In this document: positions 12,125-25,011 of the stretch, piece by piece | How the letters are laid out: each line of letters starts with the position of its first letter | Numbering within the stretch: position 1 is the stretch's first letter | DNA from: Vandiemenella viatica | Taxonomy: Eukaryota > Arthropoda > Insecta > Orthoptera > Morabidae | Direction: 5' to 3' | Length of the DNA stretch: 64,000 nucleotides | NCBI GenBank assembly: GCA_031002005.1 | Contig: JARYHS010013631.1 | Coordinates: 62,617,832 to 62,681,831 of the forward strand | Notes under the pieces: generated by a model | Databases searched by the model: none | The model's input: only the letters and a program-made list of their open reading frames with translations | What the model was told of the DNA's origin: nothing | Program-made: the position numbers and the translations under genes

Positions 12125-14996
12125 GCATTGTTCAACAAGTTGTGTAGCATGCCAAATACGATGACGAAAGGGCTGACTATGAATTGACCGATTTGAATCA
12201 TAAAAAAAGGGGGAAATTAAATGTACAGTACACATTCTTTTAGGTTAGACGCCTTACCTAAATTAATCATGCTTGAAAAACGCCGATGCCGGTTTCGCTA
12301 GTCTAAACCGTCTGTTTTGCTGGAAAGATTAGATAAAACGTAAAATCAAACAAAATTCAAGTTGCACTTATAGTTAAAGCTACTTAGGATATTTCCATAT
12401 TCGGAATTTTAATGCTTATTTCACTATTCCGAACTTTATATTTTGTCCACGTGAAATATTAATAGTCACTTTTGACTTTCACGCTGTTAAATTGGACATG
12501 ATTTGATAAAAATCCTGAAATATTAAATGTTTTCCTGAGCCAGATAAATTGATACGCACCCGCGGAAAATGAAGCGCCATTAGCAAACACAATTTCTTGT
12601 CTTCGCAATCACAATGAATCTGACAGCGATAACAAATATTGTGATATGCTTTCTAAGATGTATTCTGTGACATTAAACGAAAAGGGTTTCAACATTTTGT
12701 GATGCATGAGTTCGATGTAACGTTTTAACCTTAGGTAGTTGCATTCTATCTTTTCTGAGCAGAAGTGTACAGCGAGCGTAATATCGCTTTGTCTGTGTTG
12801 ATCGAAGATCGCAAGTTATCTCGTCAACGTACTTTACTTCTTTGTTTTGTGTTATCTAGTAAAGGGTGGCTACGTGCCATAGATAATGCCCTATAGAACA
12901 CTGAAACCTTGCCAGAAAGATTGTTTAAATTGTAGTTAGGTCATCACAGAAATTAGGAATCAGAAGTTGAACGATTACAGATATACAGGAGAGTTTTCAC
13001 AATACCTTGCTGTTATTTTGCTGACGATAGCGCGTGGTCAGAGTAGCAGATAAGTTAAAGGCGACTGCATTTGTAAAGGCTAAAGGGAAAACTTTATTTA
13101 CGGGATATATTCAATAATTCAGCTAACTTTGCCAGTAAGGTAATTATATTTGATGCTAACTTCAATGAAAAGGGAATTTTGTATATGATAAATTGCACAG
13201 ATGGTGAAGACGTGAACATAAGATTATTGGTGATATCGAAGTTTTTTCATGCTATATCATTTCATACTAAGTACGGTATCGAAAGGGAGCTGGGGACAGT
13301 TACCCTCGAACGGCTTAGCTCATTAGCTGCAGGATAAGGCAGCTGAACTCAACCGGCAGTTTCCAGAGATTTAGGCAGGTAGCGAATACCCTAGAATGAA
13401 TGAGAAGGGAAACAAGTCGTTCCACGCCTCGTTCTAGCGGTATTTCGGCGTGACCCTTACTGTAAATTGTATAGTATTCCGTAAATTAGATTAAAACTAT
13501 TGTTGGACAGTATACATTTAGCTCAGAATTGTGTGTACTCACCGAAAGTAATTGCAAATGCTTATATTGTTTGCTTTATATAGATTCATAGTAGTTCTGC
13601 TGAGCGTGAAATCTCAAAAGTGCTTTGTATTGGCAAAAGGAACACCTGAGGATCGTACCGTTCTATGCACAAAGCTTATAACCTTTTTCATACAAGCTAA
13701 AGAAGCATAAGTTGTATAAAAAGGAAAATATTCGCTAACTGGGATGGATTTTCGGGCTTAAAACGTGGAGTAGAACGATATGTTAAGACGGTATTATAAT
13801 AACTCCTAAATAAAGAGAAATATTTATTCTTTGAATGTCGAAGATAATCTCGAGTCCATCAATACACCCGTTGTGAAGGAATCGTAATAGTTACTGAGGA
13901 ATGATAGTTACGCTATTCATTATCCTTTCAATTTGTGTGCCGGAAGTGGATATGTGCGGGGTTCCGCTTGTATGCCAAAGATGCTACAAGCGACTTTGGT
14001 TGACGATGACAAAGTTCACGTCAAACCGCATAATGTGTATAATGTCCTCATATGGGAATGGTAAATTTTATAGAAATTCCATTACATATATCCAGTGAGC
14101 AAATACAGTTTCCTTTCGCCATGAAATTCGCAATCACTTCACAGACGGTATAGTTACAAAGTTAGAGAATGTCGACCAATGAAAGACTAATTAGGAGAAC
14201 CACCTAACAGTCAACGGAGTAAGGTTCATAATTTACGTAACAAACGAAAACATGTACTTACATCGTTCATTCCACACCACGTTGAATTATAAGTAAATGC
14301 CGCGTCATTAAAATCTAAGATTACAGTTATGATATTTGGCCATGAACACGGACACATCTTCTCTGAAATGCTTATTGTAATTAACCGTCGGGTCATGACG
14401 AAAAATCACGTCACCGAATCCGACTAAAACTATTCCGTTGTTTTGAGATTAAACCCGCGCAATGTAATGAATAATTTTCCACTCACCCTAGCATCTATAG
14501 GGATGTTGTTGAAGGCAGAATTATTTTATGCACATGAGTAAAACATCACGCTAAATTGTAAATACAATGTATAGTTCAACCACTTTCTGCATAAGTGTTC
14601 TGACAATGTTTTGTTTTATTAATGTGTTTCATTTTATTAATGTATGATAAGATTTGATACAAGTTATTTTCAAGATTATTATTTAAACATGTATGTAAAT
14701 AATTTATTTTCATGTAGATTCTAGTATTGTGTTTAATTTAACTTTGTATTTGGGAAGGCTACCTGAATTCACGTGCTTCTGTTTGTAAAGAATTGTAAGA
14801 CGGCCAAAAGGACATATGCTCCGTTATATTCACCTTACAAGGCAGGAATACCGATGGTTAATTGGAATCACATTTAAAATTAATGTAATTATAAAAATGC
14901 CTTAAGTTTTGTTGAGTCACAATGGAGATAGAATTAGGTAGTTAAAAATAAAATTATTGTACCATAATTTCATTTTTCACCAACGGCCGGCCATAT
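12125..14996. other. internal region of LTR element without recognisable pol
   Basis: I read this interval for YxDD reverse transcriptase, DSG/DTG protease and HHCC/DDE integrase signatures and recognised none. All frames are broken by frequent stops, and the longest open frame is about 65 codons (13901-14098). No obvious polypurine tract precedes the 3' LTR (sequence CAACGGCCGGCCATAT). This suggests a gag-only or large non-autonomous derivative, or heavy decay. Confidence 0.5.
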
Positions 14997-16395
14997 TGTA
15001 ACGAGCCGCGCTGTCGCCACGTTACAAGTGCATTTTTATTATATATGTAATAATATAAGAGTAATTTACATAAATCTTGGGCGACCACGTGAATAGATTT
15101 TTGTTGTAATTTTATAAAGTACGCAAGATTCCAAGTGAGGATCTGTAATGAAATGGTGAACTTATACAGTGTATCGTAGCAAAGCGAATATTCAAGGAAT
15201 TATTGAGCTATGTAGGCTTGAAGCTAATCTTGGTTTTCCGAGCCTTGGCGACACAAAGTCGCAGATTTGGGATTTGCCAGACACACACACCCTGCTCCCT
15301 GGGGATGGGTCACTCACCGAGCGGGAAAAGCCTGCCGTCCGAACCCGAATTCTCTCGCTCCGGCCGAACTTAGCCGAATATGTCCGACCTTCTGTTGGAT
15401 TCTTTGGCCAAATCACATATCGAGGATATCACGTGACATTAGGTGCCGACCTGAAGGTCCAATCAAAATGAGCGTATAACTCAAAATCCTGGGAATTTTT
15501 GTTGTATGTGAGCTTCGAGACTACAAATGGGCGGAGCAAGAAGTTTCCTCGTGGACCGAAGAGCGAGATTCTAGATTCTAACTTCGATCGCACCAGTCTG
15601 AGGTTGACTTGGAAAGTTGACTTCTTTCGCTAACCGCAGCTTGCCTTGCTGGAGCAAGGTATCACCGCAACACAGCCGGTAATGCGATGATGCGCATTGC
15701 CAGACCAGAGATGCCTATAGCCGACTTGTGAGATAATCTCACATATCGTGGGTCCGCTACACTCATCACAGACATCAGACGCAGAACTACAATGGTAATT
15801 GATTACGACCAAGCCATGTGATTGTGCATTCCGTGAAACAGAACCCGTAAGCGACTTTGAGAGGATAGGTCCATGTTCTCACTTTGTAATTGTAAAAACC
15901 CCTGAGCTAGCGGCATAATTTGCCAGAACTAGTTATTTTCGAATGATATATTGTTCATTCTGGCGCCCATGATTTTCTTTTTAACTGTAAAGTCACAGTA
16001 TTATGATGCCTTTGTCTGAGGTAGTCATAACTTGTATTTTTCATTGTTTCCAGTTGTCATTATTTCTTGCATTTTGATTCTGAGATATTTAAAAGTAAAT
16101 ATACAATTGTTTGCTTGCCATGACGGCTAATTGTAACTCTGAGCGTTGCTTTTATGATTTTGCCAATTTGTGTTAATGTTAACGGTAAATTCGCTCAGAC
16201 TTGTAATCGCCAGTGATAAGAAATAAATGTCATATTGTGACAATTTTTCCTAAATTCCAACCAACGTCGAGATTCTTGCTAAATTAATAAATTTCCACTC
16301 CTTCATAAAAATTAAAATTAAAAATCCACAATTATTAATCATAAAGGTATGAAAGATAATTGTAATGTGGTTTGCCCACCAAGGTATCCACCACA
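14997..16395 (+). repeat. 3' long terminal repeat
   Basis: This is the right copy of the LTR, in direct orientation, with the same TG...CA ends. It is followed by AAACGTATC, which is unlike the primer-site sequence that follows the left copy, so the shared sequence stops exactly at the LTR end. Confidence 0.8.
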
Positions 16396-17251
16396 AAACG
16401 TATCAACTCACTAAACAAACCGTAATAATACAAGATCGCCCTGAAGATCTTTCACCTTCTTCCAGATACTTTACGTTGTAACAACAAATTATAAAACTTT
16501 TAAAAAAATTTTCTACCTTTGCATGGAGTTGAGACTGCCATGTTTTCGTAAATTATATATTCTGTAGAAAGTAATAGTTGCGGTTGGAAAATACTAAGCC
16601 CACCCCCTTTCTATCCACACGTTATATTTCTTGTCCCCTCCCACCTCCACCTCATTTGAATGCCGTGCGTTTCCGTTGCGTTTTAGGAAATTATCAAATG
16701 TGTAAACTGTCGGGACAACTGCCTCCTCTCCCGCTTTCACTGTATTGAACAACCTAGAGGCCACTCAGTTTAGCAGAACAATGTTCTGGGATTAAAGCTT
16801 TAAGTAGTAAGAGTTGCGTATTGCTGTTAACTGCAACTTTAACAAAAACCACAGCCACACATTTTATTCTCCAAATATTTTCCCAGGATTTTGGTAAACA
16901 TAGAATGAAGTCCTTTAGTTGATTTTAGTAACTTCTTTTCGCCGCTGCATACCACTTAATCAGCATAGTTATCAAAATATCGTTTTCGTCGCATATAATA
17001 TCTTCCACGCCACAGACTACTTTTTCTCTGAACGCTCTTAAAATCCTTAAATCCGTCACTTACCCGACTCTCTTCTGTTTTTAATTCGCCACTTAGACTG
17101 AAGTATAATAACACTGGTAACTTCTTCTTAGCAAACACTTCAAACGATATTAGCCCTTGCGCGAAATATTGCGTCACACCCTGCCACTTTGCAAAGCATG
17201 TCCCTGCAGATAATCTCGGTGACATTGCTCTCTCTCCAAATTTCAGGTCTA
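16396..17251. other. unidentified stretch
   Basis: I see no supported gene or repeat. A minus-strand frame of 89 codons (16956-17225) matches nothing I know. Confidence 0.5.
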
Positions 17252-17253
17252 TA

Positions 17254-17922
17254 TACAGGGTGTCGAGAAATGAAAGTTTAATAATGCAACCGCAAATAGG
17301 TCACATCATGTCATACAAAAAATTTTATTTTAGTAGGAGTCTCACCATTTTCGAGATTTTTTTTTTTTAATTGATTTTTTTTTAGAAACATGTGACTTTG
17401 TTCAGTTTATTCCATGACATTTCTACAAATTAAGACTTTTAGAACCCTGTTTTTTTTTTTTTTTTTTAATTTACTCAAGGATGTTTGAGTCATCTAAAAC
17501 AATGCTGTTTTTTCTTAAAACGTTAAAAAAACTTAAAGAATTTTTTTTAAAATAATTATCATCATTTTTTTACTACATGTTTAAAATGCACAATGTTCTC
17601 TTTAGCAGATTGAACTATCATAAAACAATCATTTTAAAAGAAGTATAAACTGATTACACCATTTAAGTTTTTTTTATAAGTTTTTTTTAAACGTTTTAAG
17701 AAAAAAGAACATTGTTTTAGATGACTCAAATATCTTTTAGTAAATTAAAAAAAAGTGTTCAAAAAGTCTTAATTTGTAGAAATGGCATGGAATAAATTGA
17801 ACAAAGTCACATATTTCGAAAAAATATTTAAAAAATCAATATCTCGAAAATGGTGAGACATTTACTAAAATAAAATTTTGTTATATATTAGGAAATGATA
17901 CGACCTACCTGGACACCCTGTA
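17254..17922. mobile_element. palindromic MITE, Tc1/mariner-like ends
   Basis: The element starts TACAGGGTGTC and ends GACACCCTGTA, with TA on both outer sides (17252-17253 and 17923-17924). Almost the whole sequence is one inverted repeat. For example, TCTCACCATTTTCGAGAT on the left pairs with ATCTCGAAAATGGTGAGA on the right, and ACATTTCTACAAATTAAGAC pairs with GTCTTAATTTGTAGAAATG. The arms are each about 320 bp around a centre near 17590. There is no coding capacity. The CAGGGTGTC terminus with TA duplication is typical of mariner-related MITEs. Confidence 0.85.
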
Positions 17923-17924
17923 TA

Positions 17925-20119
17925 TACCTTTTCGGCTGGAATCACGTAAAGGTTTGCACATCGTTACAATCCTTTTAATAAATTTTGTTTCCCATATCCT
18001 CCAAACCTGGAGTAGACTGCTTCTTCATAATTTTATTTCTATCGAGAAACTATGCCAAACATTTTATCAGTTGCTAAATATACCGAAGAATCACTATTAA
18101 TTTATATTTGCAGCGTCCTTTCCATTGTACACCATTAAATTTTACTGGAAGATGTACTGTATGGACTTCAAAATACGTCTGCAAACATATACTACAAAAT
18201 ATTTTTCTGAGCTCTGTCCTATATTTGTAACGCTGGGACAACTGTGGTGTTATCAAAAAATGTAATTATTTCCGCTTTGTGACATTTTTATTTATTTGTA
18301 TATTTTGATTTTTGAAGTCATTAACATTTTGCAGCCATACGATTGAAAATTAGAAGATGATGGTAGTTACCAAGGACTTTAATCAACATTGTTTTAGGTA
18401 AGATACATTGATAAGTTTGTTAGTTTTAGTTCGCATTAATCTTAACATCAACAAACTTCATTAAGCATTCCTTGCGGATAATATTATATCACAATTACGT
18501 AAGTGTAATAAGTGTTCTTGAGGTAAAAGGATGAATTGAAAATGGTACTCATGATACTGAAACAATTTATATTACGGAACGTCTCGCTATCAATAAAATT
18601 TGTTGTTTATCTCTAATGTTGTAGTGCTCATTTAGTGATTTACTCTTATTGACCACCACGTGTTTCTTAGCAACTGTTCTTTAGTATAAATCAAGTATTA
18701 TCACCATCTTATCTATTGAATAATTCAAATAGAATGCTGTGCGTTCGTACGCGAAAACCTGCGCCAGTCATCAGAATACTTGGCCGTTTTATTTTATACT
18801 AGTGTAAGCCAGTGAGTGTTTTTTTGCGTATCGTCACGGGTCTAGAGTAGTTCCTATTTTAGGGTCAAAGATTATGACACATTGACCTGATCTGACAAAA
18901 TACGAACTCGACCTGTGTTTCACCCTAAGGGTGAATAAAATCTCTTGAGCTTGAAGAACTCAGAAGTATTAATACAGGTATTAAACACGGACAGAGGCAA
19001 TCGTTCTATCGTATAATTGTTTATAAGGACGCAGACCCGAGCTTGACAAGAATTTGACGCTGAAAGTTCACTCTGCAAAATTTTAAGAGTTCCTGTTTGC
19101 TTCGGAAGCATCATGTTGTTTTAATTGAGGCTGTTCAAACACTCATAATGTATTCTTTGATCATGTAACAGCCAGAGAACTTAATACAGATTCCTGATTA
19201 TTAAATAGTTGAGCAGCTCTGAAGAAATGAATTGTCAGAATAATCGATTCGGTAACATATTTGGTCTGATGTCGACTGTAAATAATCTAATTCTAACTTA
19301 CAGCGAACATGAACAAAGATAATTAACGAAAGTGATCAGTAAAATACATAAAAAGCAAATAAACGGTAATGTATATGTGAAAGTTTTAAGAAAATTGAAC
19401 TTTAGCCTAGGCCAGAATGAAAGTTGGCATTCGTGGATACAGTAGATACTATGAGTATATTAAGTTTTTTAAAAAAGTTTTTATGCTACTTTCATTAGCG
19501 ACATGTTAATGAAATGTACGCCTAGTTCCGCATTTTCTTCAGCCGTAAAGTTTTTCAATTTTTTAGGAATAAAATGCTACGAAAAGCAAACCTAATGAAT
19601 GTATTCTGGCAGTTAGTTTCATGGTAGTTGCTTTGCTATTAAATTGTGGACATAACCTCGAATTTCTTCTAATGATATCTCTGATCGTTGTTAATTTGCG
19701 GGCGAAGGCACTGGCGCACGACGTAACCGTTCTCCAGCCAAAAGCTAAAGAGGTTTGGAAGTAGTGTGCAGCTACTGAAAGAGACCAATAAATGCGTGGA
19801 ACCACGGTAGAAGAGTAAAGATAAATACGAAATAGACCCTTCTTCCTTAATGTAAGATATGAAGTTGGTTTATAACGATTGTGATTCACACTGTAAAAAC
19901 ATACCCCACAATATTGTTTTGCGGCTGTAAAGGAAAAAAAAAAAGATTGTAATAAGAGTAATAACAGAAATATTGCAAGTTCGTCTTACATTTATTTGTT
20001 ATTACTGATATTATTTAATAACTTCGAAAGACCTTGTGATACGATTCTCATAGTACTCGAATTTTCTCTTTAAGTTAGTTGACTATTTTAAATGTATAAC
20101 TCAATAATTTTTATAGTCC
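17925..20119. other. unidentified AT-rich stretch
   Basis: I can support no element. A minus-strand frame at 19563-19889 (108 codons) is the longest, and I do not recognise it. Confidence 0.5.
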
Positions 20120-20525
20120 GTGATTCCCTTACCTACAAATAAAGCTCTTACCACATCTTTCCACATACCACTCCTAATTCTTGTTGCGATATCTATTCCT
20201 AATCATAAGGAATGTGGTAATGTGTGCATTTTATATCCAAGCATTCTCTGCACCCGTTTCCTGTCTTCTAATCACTGCAAACACAGCTATCGTTTTAGTA
20301 ATTTCCACAAACAACTCTAACTGCCGTTCTTTGCATCGTTTAACCCCTGTGTTTGATACCCATAATGTGGGTCCCATATTGCAAGGCTACTCATGGATCG
20401 GACTGACAAAGGTTTTGTGCACTGTTTCCCGACATCTTGGTATTCGTACAAACCCTTTTGTTACGCTCTCGGATACATGCAGGATTTATCAGTTGTCTCG
20501 TAATTTAAAATATTGTGCATACTGA
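20120..20525 (-). pseudogene. possible decayed LINE ORF2 C-terminal fragment
   Basis: Translated on the minus strand with frame changes, this stretch gives short pieces that resemble the C-terminal region of CR1/Jockey-type ORF2 proteins: a WDPHYGYQ-like segment followed by LEDRK and VQRML-like pieces. The frame is broken by several stops and shifts, and no catalytic motif lies within it. The similarity is weak and could be chance. A profile search of the minus strand against LINE ORF2 models would decide. Confidence 0.25.
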
Positions 20526-21284
20526 TAAATTACAAAAGCGGAAGGAAATAATTTTTGTGGTTTGTTAACATTTAAACATTATGATTTACTTGTGCTTTAA
20601 AGCAGATAGTGTACACGCAGAATATTGTTTGAAAGGGAAATTTTATTTTGATTTCTACGCTACAGACACAGCTACTCGTTTAAATTATTTGTATGCACAT
20701 ATTGGTATCCGTTAACCAAACACATAGCTTTCATATGGTATATAGTGCAGCAGACGAACATTATACTTGATTTAAACAGCCTCTATACTAGACTGGAATC
20801 ACCGTCGATCGGAACCCAAGGCAAGTATGGAAGGCAACCCTGTACAACCTCCCACAAGAATTTATTTTAGAAAATCTTTTTATTTATTTATCTTCTTGAT
20901 GGTTACTTTTCAATACTTCACCTACCGTCATTTACATTTCGTCTTTTTGATTTCCCAGTAACTGGGACAAAAACTTTAGTAACAGTATTAGTTCTCTCAA
21001 ATCAATTAGTCTCCAGTTGCTGTTATTTCTTTAGTTGAATCAGTCTTTTTCTTGTTCAACTGAAGTTCTGAATATACCTTCCTTTATAATTTTTACTGAA
21101 TGAATCGCAATCGCATTGCTATGAATTTTTTTTTTTTTTTTTGCTATCACAGAAGTGCTCTTAATAATCTCTTATTTATTGTACCAATATACTCTTTATT
21201 CATCATACATAATACTATACATTTACAATCACCACCATTGGCGTTTACATACGCAATAAATACGACAATCCTTTTTCTGGGATT
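20526..21284. other. unidentified stretch
   Basis: AT-rich sequence with a T-run at 21127-21142. No gene or element is supported. Confidence 0.5.
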
Positions 21285-21560
21285 ATGTAACTCTGATTCT
21301 TTCCAGCGATGCTCGTCTCATCTCGTACACCAGATATGTTATGGGTCGACAATGATTCCAACCAAAGATATATTATATATAACACTCTGATTCTCTCCAG
21401 CGATGCTCGTCTCATCTCGTACACCAGATATGTTATGGGTCGATAATGATTCCAATCAAAGGTATACTACTATATAACACTCTGATTCTCTCCAGCGATG
21501 CTCATCTCATCTCGTACACCAGAGATATTACGCGTCTACAAACGATTTCAAACCATGATG
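21285..21560. repeat. tandem repeat, unit about 95 bp, nearly 3 copies
   Basis: CTCTGATTCT recurs at 21291, 21385 and 21480, each time followed by TCCAGCGATGCTC and TCATCTCGTACACCAGA. The first two units are close to identical; the third decays after about 60 bp. The unit ends in a TATATTATATAT-like AT stretch. Confidence 0.88.
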
Positions 21561-22199
21561 TTACAATCTATGAAAAGCATCAACATTAATTGCAGTATTT
21601 AGATACATCATGACAGCTTGGATCTTATTTCTTTGCCTTTACCAGTGTGAGTCTGGATGTTCCTAGCAGTTCTCCTTTAGACGGCGGGCTTCAAGGTCGT
21701 TGGCGCGCACTTGATGGCCCACCAGACTCCCAGCGCAGCTATGTTTATGCATGTCTGTTTGTTTGTCTGCCGCCGGTTTGATATGCATTACAAATGGGCA
21801 ACGCTATCCTCGCTCAGCGGACCATTAACTCCCATTCCGCTGTCTCCCGGCTGCTGCCGATGTGTCCACGGAGACATCCAACGGCTTCTCTCACATTGCA
21901 TAACACACTCTCACAGAGTAACAATTTACTGTTACGTTACAAATACTACTCAGGTTTCTTCCTCGATCAACATTCTTGTAAATGAAAAGGTAAAACCTGT
22001 TCGCGAACTGTCCATCATTAAACTCTATTTAAATGACACAAATGAATATCTCCCACGTCATACATAGGTTAGATGGCACTCGATTTCAATGTGTATTGGT
22101 CCATTACTTCCTTTTATGATTATTTATTTTGAAATGTTACTAACCGATATTTAATATTTAAATACAAACTTCAAAGCCCGTCAAAAATGACAGGTTGAA
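21561..22199. other. unidentified stretch
   Basis: No supported element. Plus-strand frames at 21711-22067 (118 codons) and 21794-21985 overlap in different phases and match nothing I recognise. Confidence 0.45.
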
Positions 22200-22960
22200 C
22201 AGTGTCGGGCAAGTCATTTCTTTGTAGTTGCTAAATTAAATAGTTTTGTTATAAAAGAACGCTCAACGCAATACCTCTTACCTTGTTTCAGTTGCCATCC
22301 TTGGTCAGACTGCTAATAATGCCTCTAGAAAATCAAAGCTTCTATCATATGCGCATCGAAAAATGTAACGAAGTCATCTAAATCGTACGAATATAAATAA
22401 ACAAAAGCAACTAAAAATAAATATGTTGGTTTAAACGAAATACATACTTTAGCTTCGGCGTTCTGCCAATTCATTTCTTTCGCAGTTGCTTAATAGAAAT
22501 AGAACAAAAAGTTTCTGTTATCCTCCTTGTGCAGTCTACCGATATTTCCGCTAGAAAATCAAAGCTTCAATCATATGCGCATACTTCCGTAATATCATGT
22601 CATATTAGTGGTACAGGCTGCATAGAACGCTATGAAACTGAAACTGCTTTCATTCAGGCGAAGTAATGATTTCAATAGCATGGTACCCGTGAAAGCAACT
22701 TATTTTTAAATAAATTTAACTGATTCTTCCTTCTGTTGCATCGAGGAATGCTAATATTTCTTCTCTGAAATGAAACCTTCCATCATACGCGCGTTTATAC
22801 ATTCGCGTGATCCCATATAACATAACAAAAACATTTACGTCGAAGGACTATAAATAAAAAGAACTAATAATTAAGAAGTTGGTTCTAAAGAAATACCTAA
22901 TTTTCTTTCAGTGTTCTGGTAATAATTTTTTGCTGTCGCTTAACTAACTAAAATTGTGAT
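22200..22960. repeat. degenerate tandem repeat, about 205-260 bp period, three copies
   Basis: CTAGAAAATCAAAGCTTC followed by ATCATATGCGCAT occurs near 22325 and 22553, and a diverged form (CTGAAATGAAACCTTCCATC) near 22765. The companion block TCATTTCTTTNNNAGTTGCT occurs near 22216 and 22471, with a diverged form near 22928. Order and spacing are kept, so these are serial copies of one unit. Confidence 0.65.
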
Positions 22961-24780
22961 TAAGTAACGGCCAGAGATATTACTAGTAAACCGAACAGAG
23001 CTGCGACTTGCCAATCTCCACATTCGCTGTCCAGCTAAAATCCGTACCCGAAGGCCGTCATTTTGAATCCAACGGAACCATTAAGGAAATCCGCTTGGAA
23101 AGTTGCATGCATCCCGAATAATAATAGTAATAAAAGCAGGATTCGGGTAGGAAATCATCCCGTTTCTTTGTAAACAGTCCTATCGTGCCATCCATGAGAA
23201 TTTTCAGAACTTAAATACTTTAATCCAGTGAATTGAATGACTTTAGGTAGATAATAGATCTCCATAGTATCCATGAAGTAACGAATAGCGCATCACTGTG
23301 ATGTACCGATGGATACATAATCCACGCGAAATTAAAAATACTTCTAGAAATTTCTTAAAGTTTGCAGACACACAGGGGCTTCTGAACAAATGGATGTTCT
23401 GTCTGGCAATACAGACACGAGGGTGACATTATGCGGCCAGAGACCCGCACAGTGAGTGAACCCAGGACAACGTGCCCGCAAACGAACTTCTAAACTGTTG
23501 TGGGATGTGCAGACAAGTGAGCGTGGGTGTAATGTATAATATGTGACTCCGGTTATGTAACTTTAAGGGTGATGACTTCATTCCGAATTCAGATGTGACT
23601 TGGCTCCACTGGAGTGAAGGGGAAGACCGTAAAATAACTTTTCTGTTCTCAGAAAAAAAAGAACAGCAACGTCAGCAAGTAGGAAACTTTTGGCTCCAGC
23701 GTCACAGAGGTAGAAGCTGTCATCTTTACGAGAACGTTTATAGCACGCGTCTGGGTGTGAATTTTACAGGCATACAACTGCGATAAAAACGAATTTTACA
23801 AGTCATTTGATCAATGATGTTCCAAAAGCTCATGAAATTTTAAAGTACGCTGCAACCAATGATTGAATTTAAATGTCCAGCACTGCACCCTGACGACAAG
23901 TCTCCTGTACTATTTCTCTCAAACAGTTTTATTTCTTTCCTCAGGTCAACACGCAATCATTGCGTTCAGTTGTTTTTCCAGAGTTTGTTCATCCTTTTCA
24001 TATCCTACTGAATTGTACCGCAAAATAATGTTCACCTAAATACTTCATAATTCTGAATTTGAAGAACAAAATCAACAGCAAAGCTGTATAACTTCTTGAA
24101 ATATACGCTAAAAGCAGAAATATTTAGATACACGGATTTTGTGGTTGGAGTTCTTCTAGGAAACAGTCACTAGTGAAAAACTTCTGGAAGAGCAAAAAAT
24201 ATATTCAAGATCTGGCCAAATATTGTGAAAAAATTTCGTATTTCCGATACGACTTAAACGTTTGAAAGTGTTGAATAAAATGTTGAAACTTTCACGGGTG
24301 AAAAGCAGATAAAGAGATAATTACGGGAAGATTGAGAAAACTATAATCTTAACTATAGTTTTAAAAGAGACCCCTCGAGTTTTTTAAAACGCACTTGACC
24401 AGAAATACTAATCATCTTTTATAATTTAAGACGTCTAAGACTAAGGGAGTTGCTAAATGCATTATTCCTCATCACAACAACTCTTTCGTTTCGTGCTTCT
24501 CCTTCTAACTTCAGATACTTTAGGCTGCCAATGTAACTTAAGTGTGTCAGATTAATACATCTGCAGCACATTGCAAGTAGATTGTCATGAAAGTTGTTGA
24601 GAATCACAAGTCAGCAGTCACTGACTGTCAGTCACATCTGCAGCACCCGGCTTTTGAACTCTTAGTTCACGGTAAATGAAAATAAATTTTCCTGTGCTAC
24701 TTGTATTTATGTTTTAACTTATATGTTTTGACTTTCAATCTGTTTCCTACATTATCTTTTTTTGTTGTTTTTTTTTGTTT
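22961..24780. other. unidentified stretch
   Basis: No supported gene or element. A plus frame at 23595-23786 and a minus frame at 24419-24607 are short and unrecognised. Confidence 0.5.
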
Positions 24781-24784
24781 CTTG

Positions 24785-24840
24785 TTTTACGCCTCGTTGA
24801 TGCCGAAGTCATTAGGGGCGGAAAGGGACAGGGGTAAGCA
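24785..24840 (-). mobile_element. SINE-2 tail fragment
   Basis: TTTTACGCCTCGTTGATGCC followed by GAAGTCATTAGGGGCGG is the complement of the 3' tail block of SINE-2, next to a T-rich run (its A-rich end). The rest of the SINE is absent. Confidence 0.6.
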
Positions 24841-25011
24841 ACGGTCGTGTCGCGAGAGTACTCACGCTCCCGCCAACTATTTGCGTTTGATAGTGGTGGC
24901 GTACATTGACTGAGAACAATAACGTTATCGCAATTACTGTCCGCTACACCTTGACCTTGCACCGATTATATCCATGTATTTTATTACTTGTTTTTTCAGA
25001 AGTAATAATTA

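Larger units (their letters stand above)
8852..16395 (+). mobile_element. LTR retrotransposon, about 7.5 kb, probably non-autonomous
   Basis: Two direct repeats of 1388 and 1399 bp begin TGTAACGAGCC and end ATCCACCACA, the TG...CA ends expected of LTRs. They enclose 4757 bp. By eye the two LTRs differ by roughly a dozen substitutions and about as many small indels, including an 18-bp block missing from the left copy, so they are about 98% identical. A primer-binding-like site follows the left LTR, and a long plus-strand gag-like frame starts about 0.6 kb inside. I could not identify protease, reverse transcriptase, RNase H or integrase. The flanks (CTACAC before, AAACG after) do not form a target duplication, so recombination between two elements is possible. 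The PBS and layout suggest Gypsy-like, without proof. Confidence 0.75.

Noticed and set aside
8852..16395. Endogenous retrovirus with env
   Set aside because: No env-like frame, signal peptide or transmembrane pair is found between the LTRs, and even pol is not recognisable.
19563..19889. 108-codon minus-strand frame as a host gene
   Set aside because: No start context, domain or neighbouring exon is recognisable; this length is expected by chance in a window of this size.
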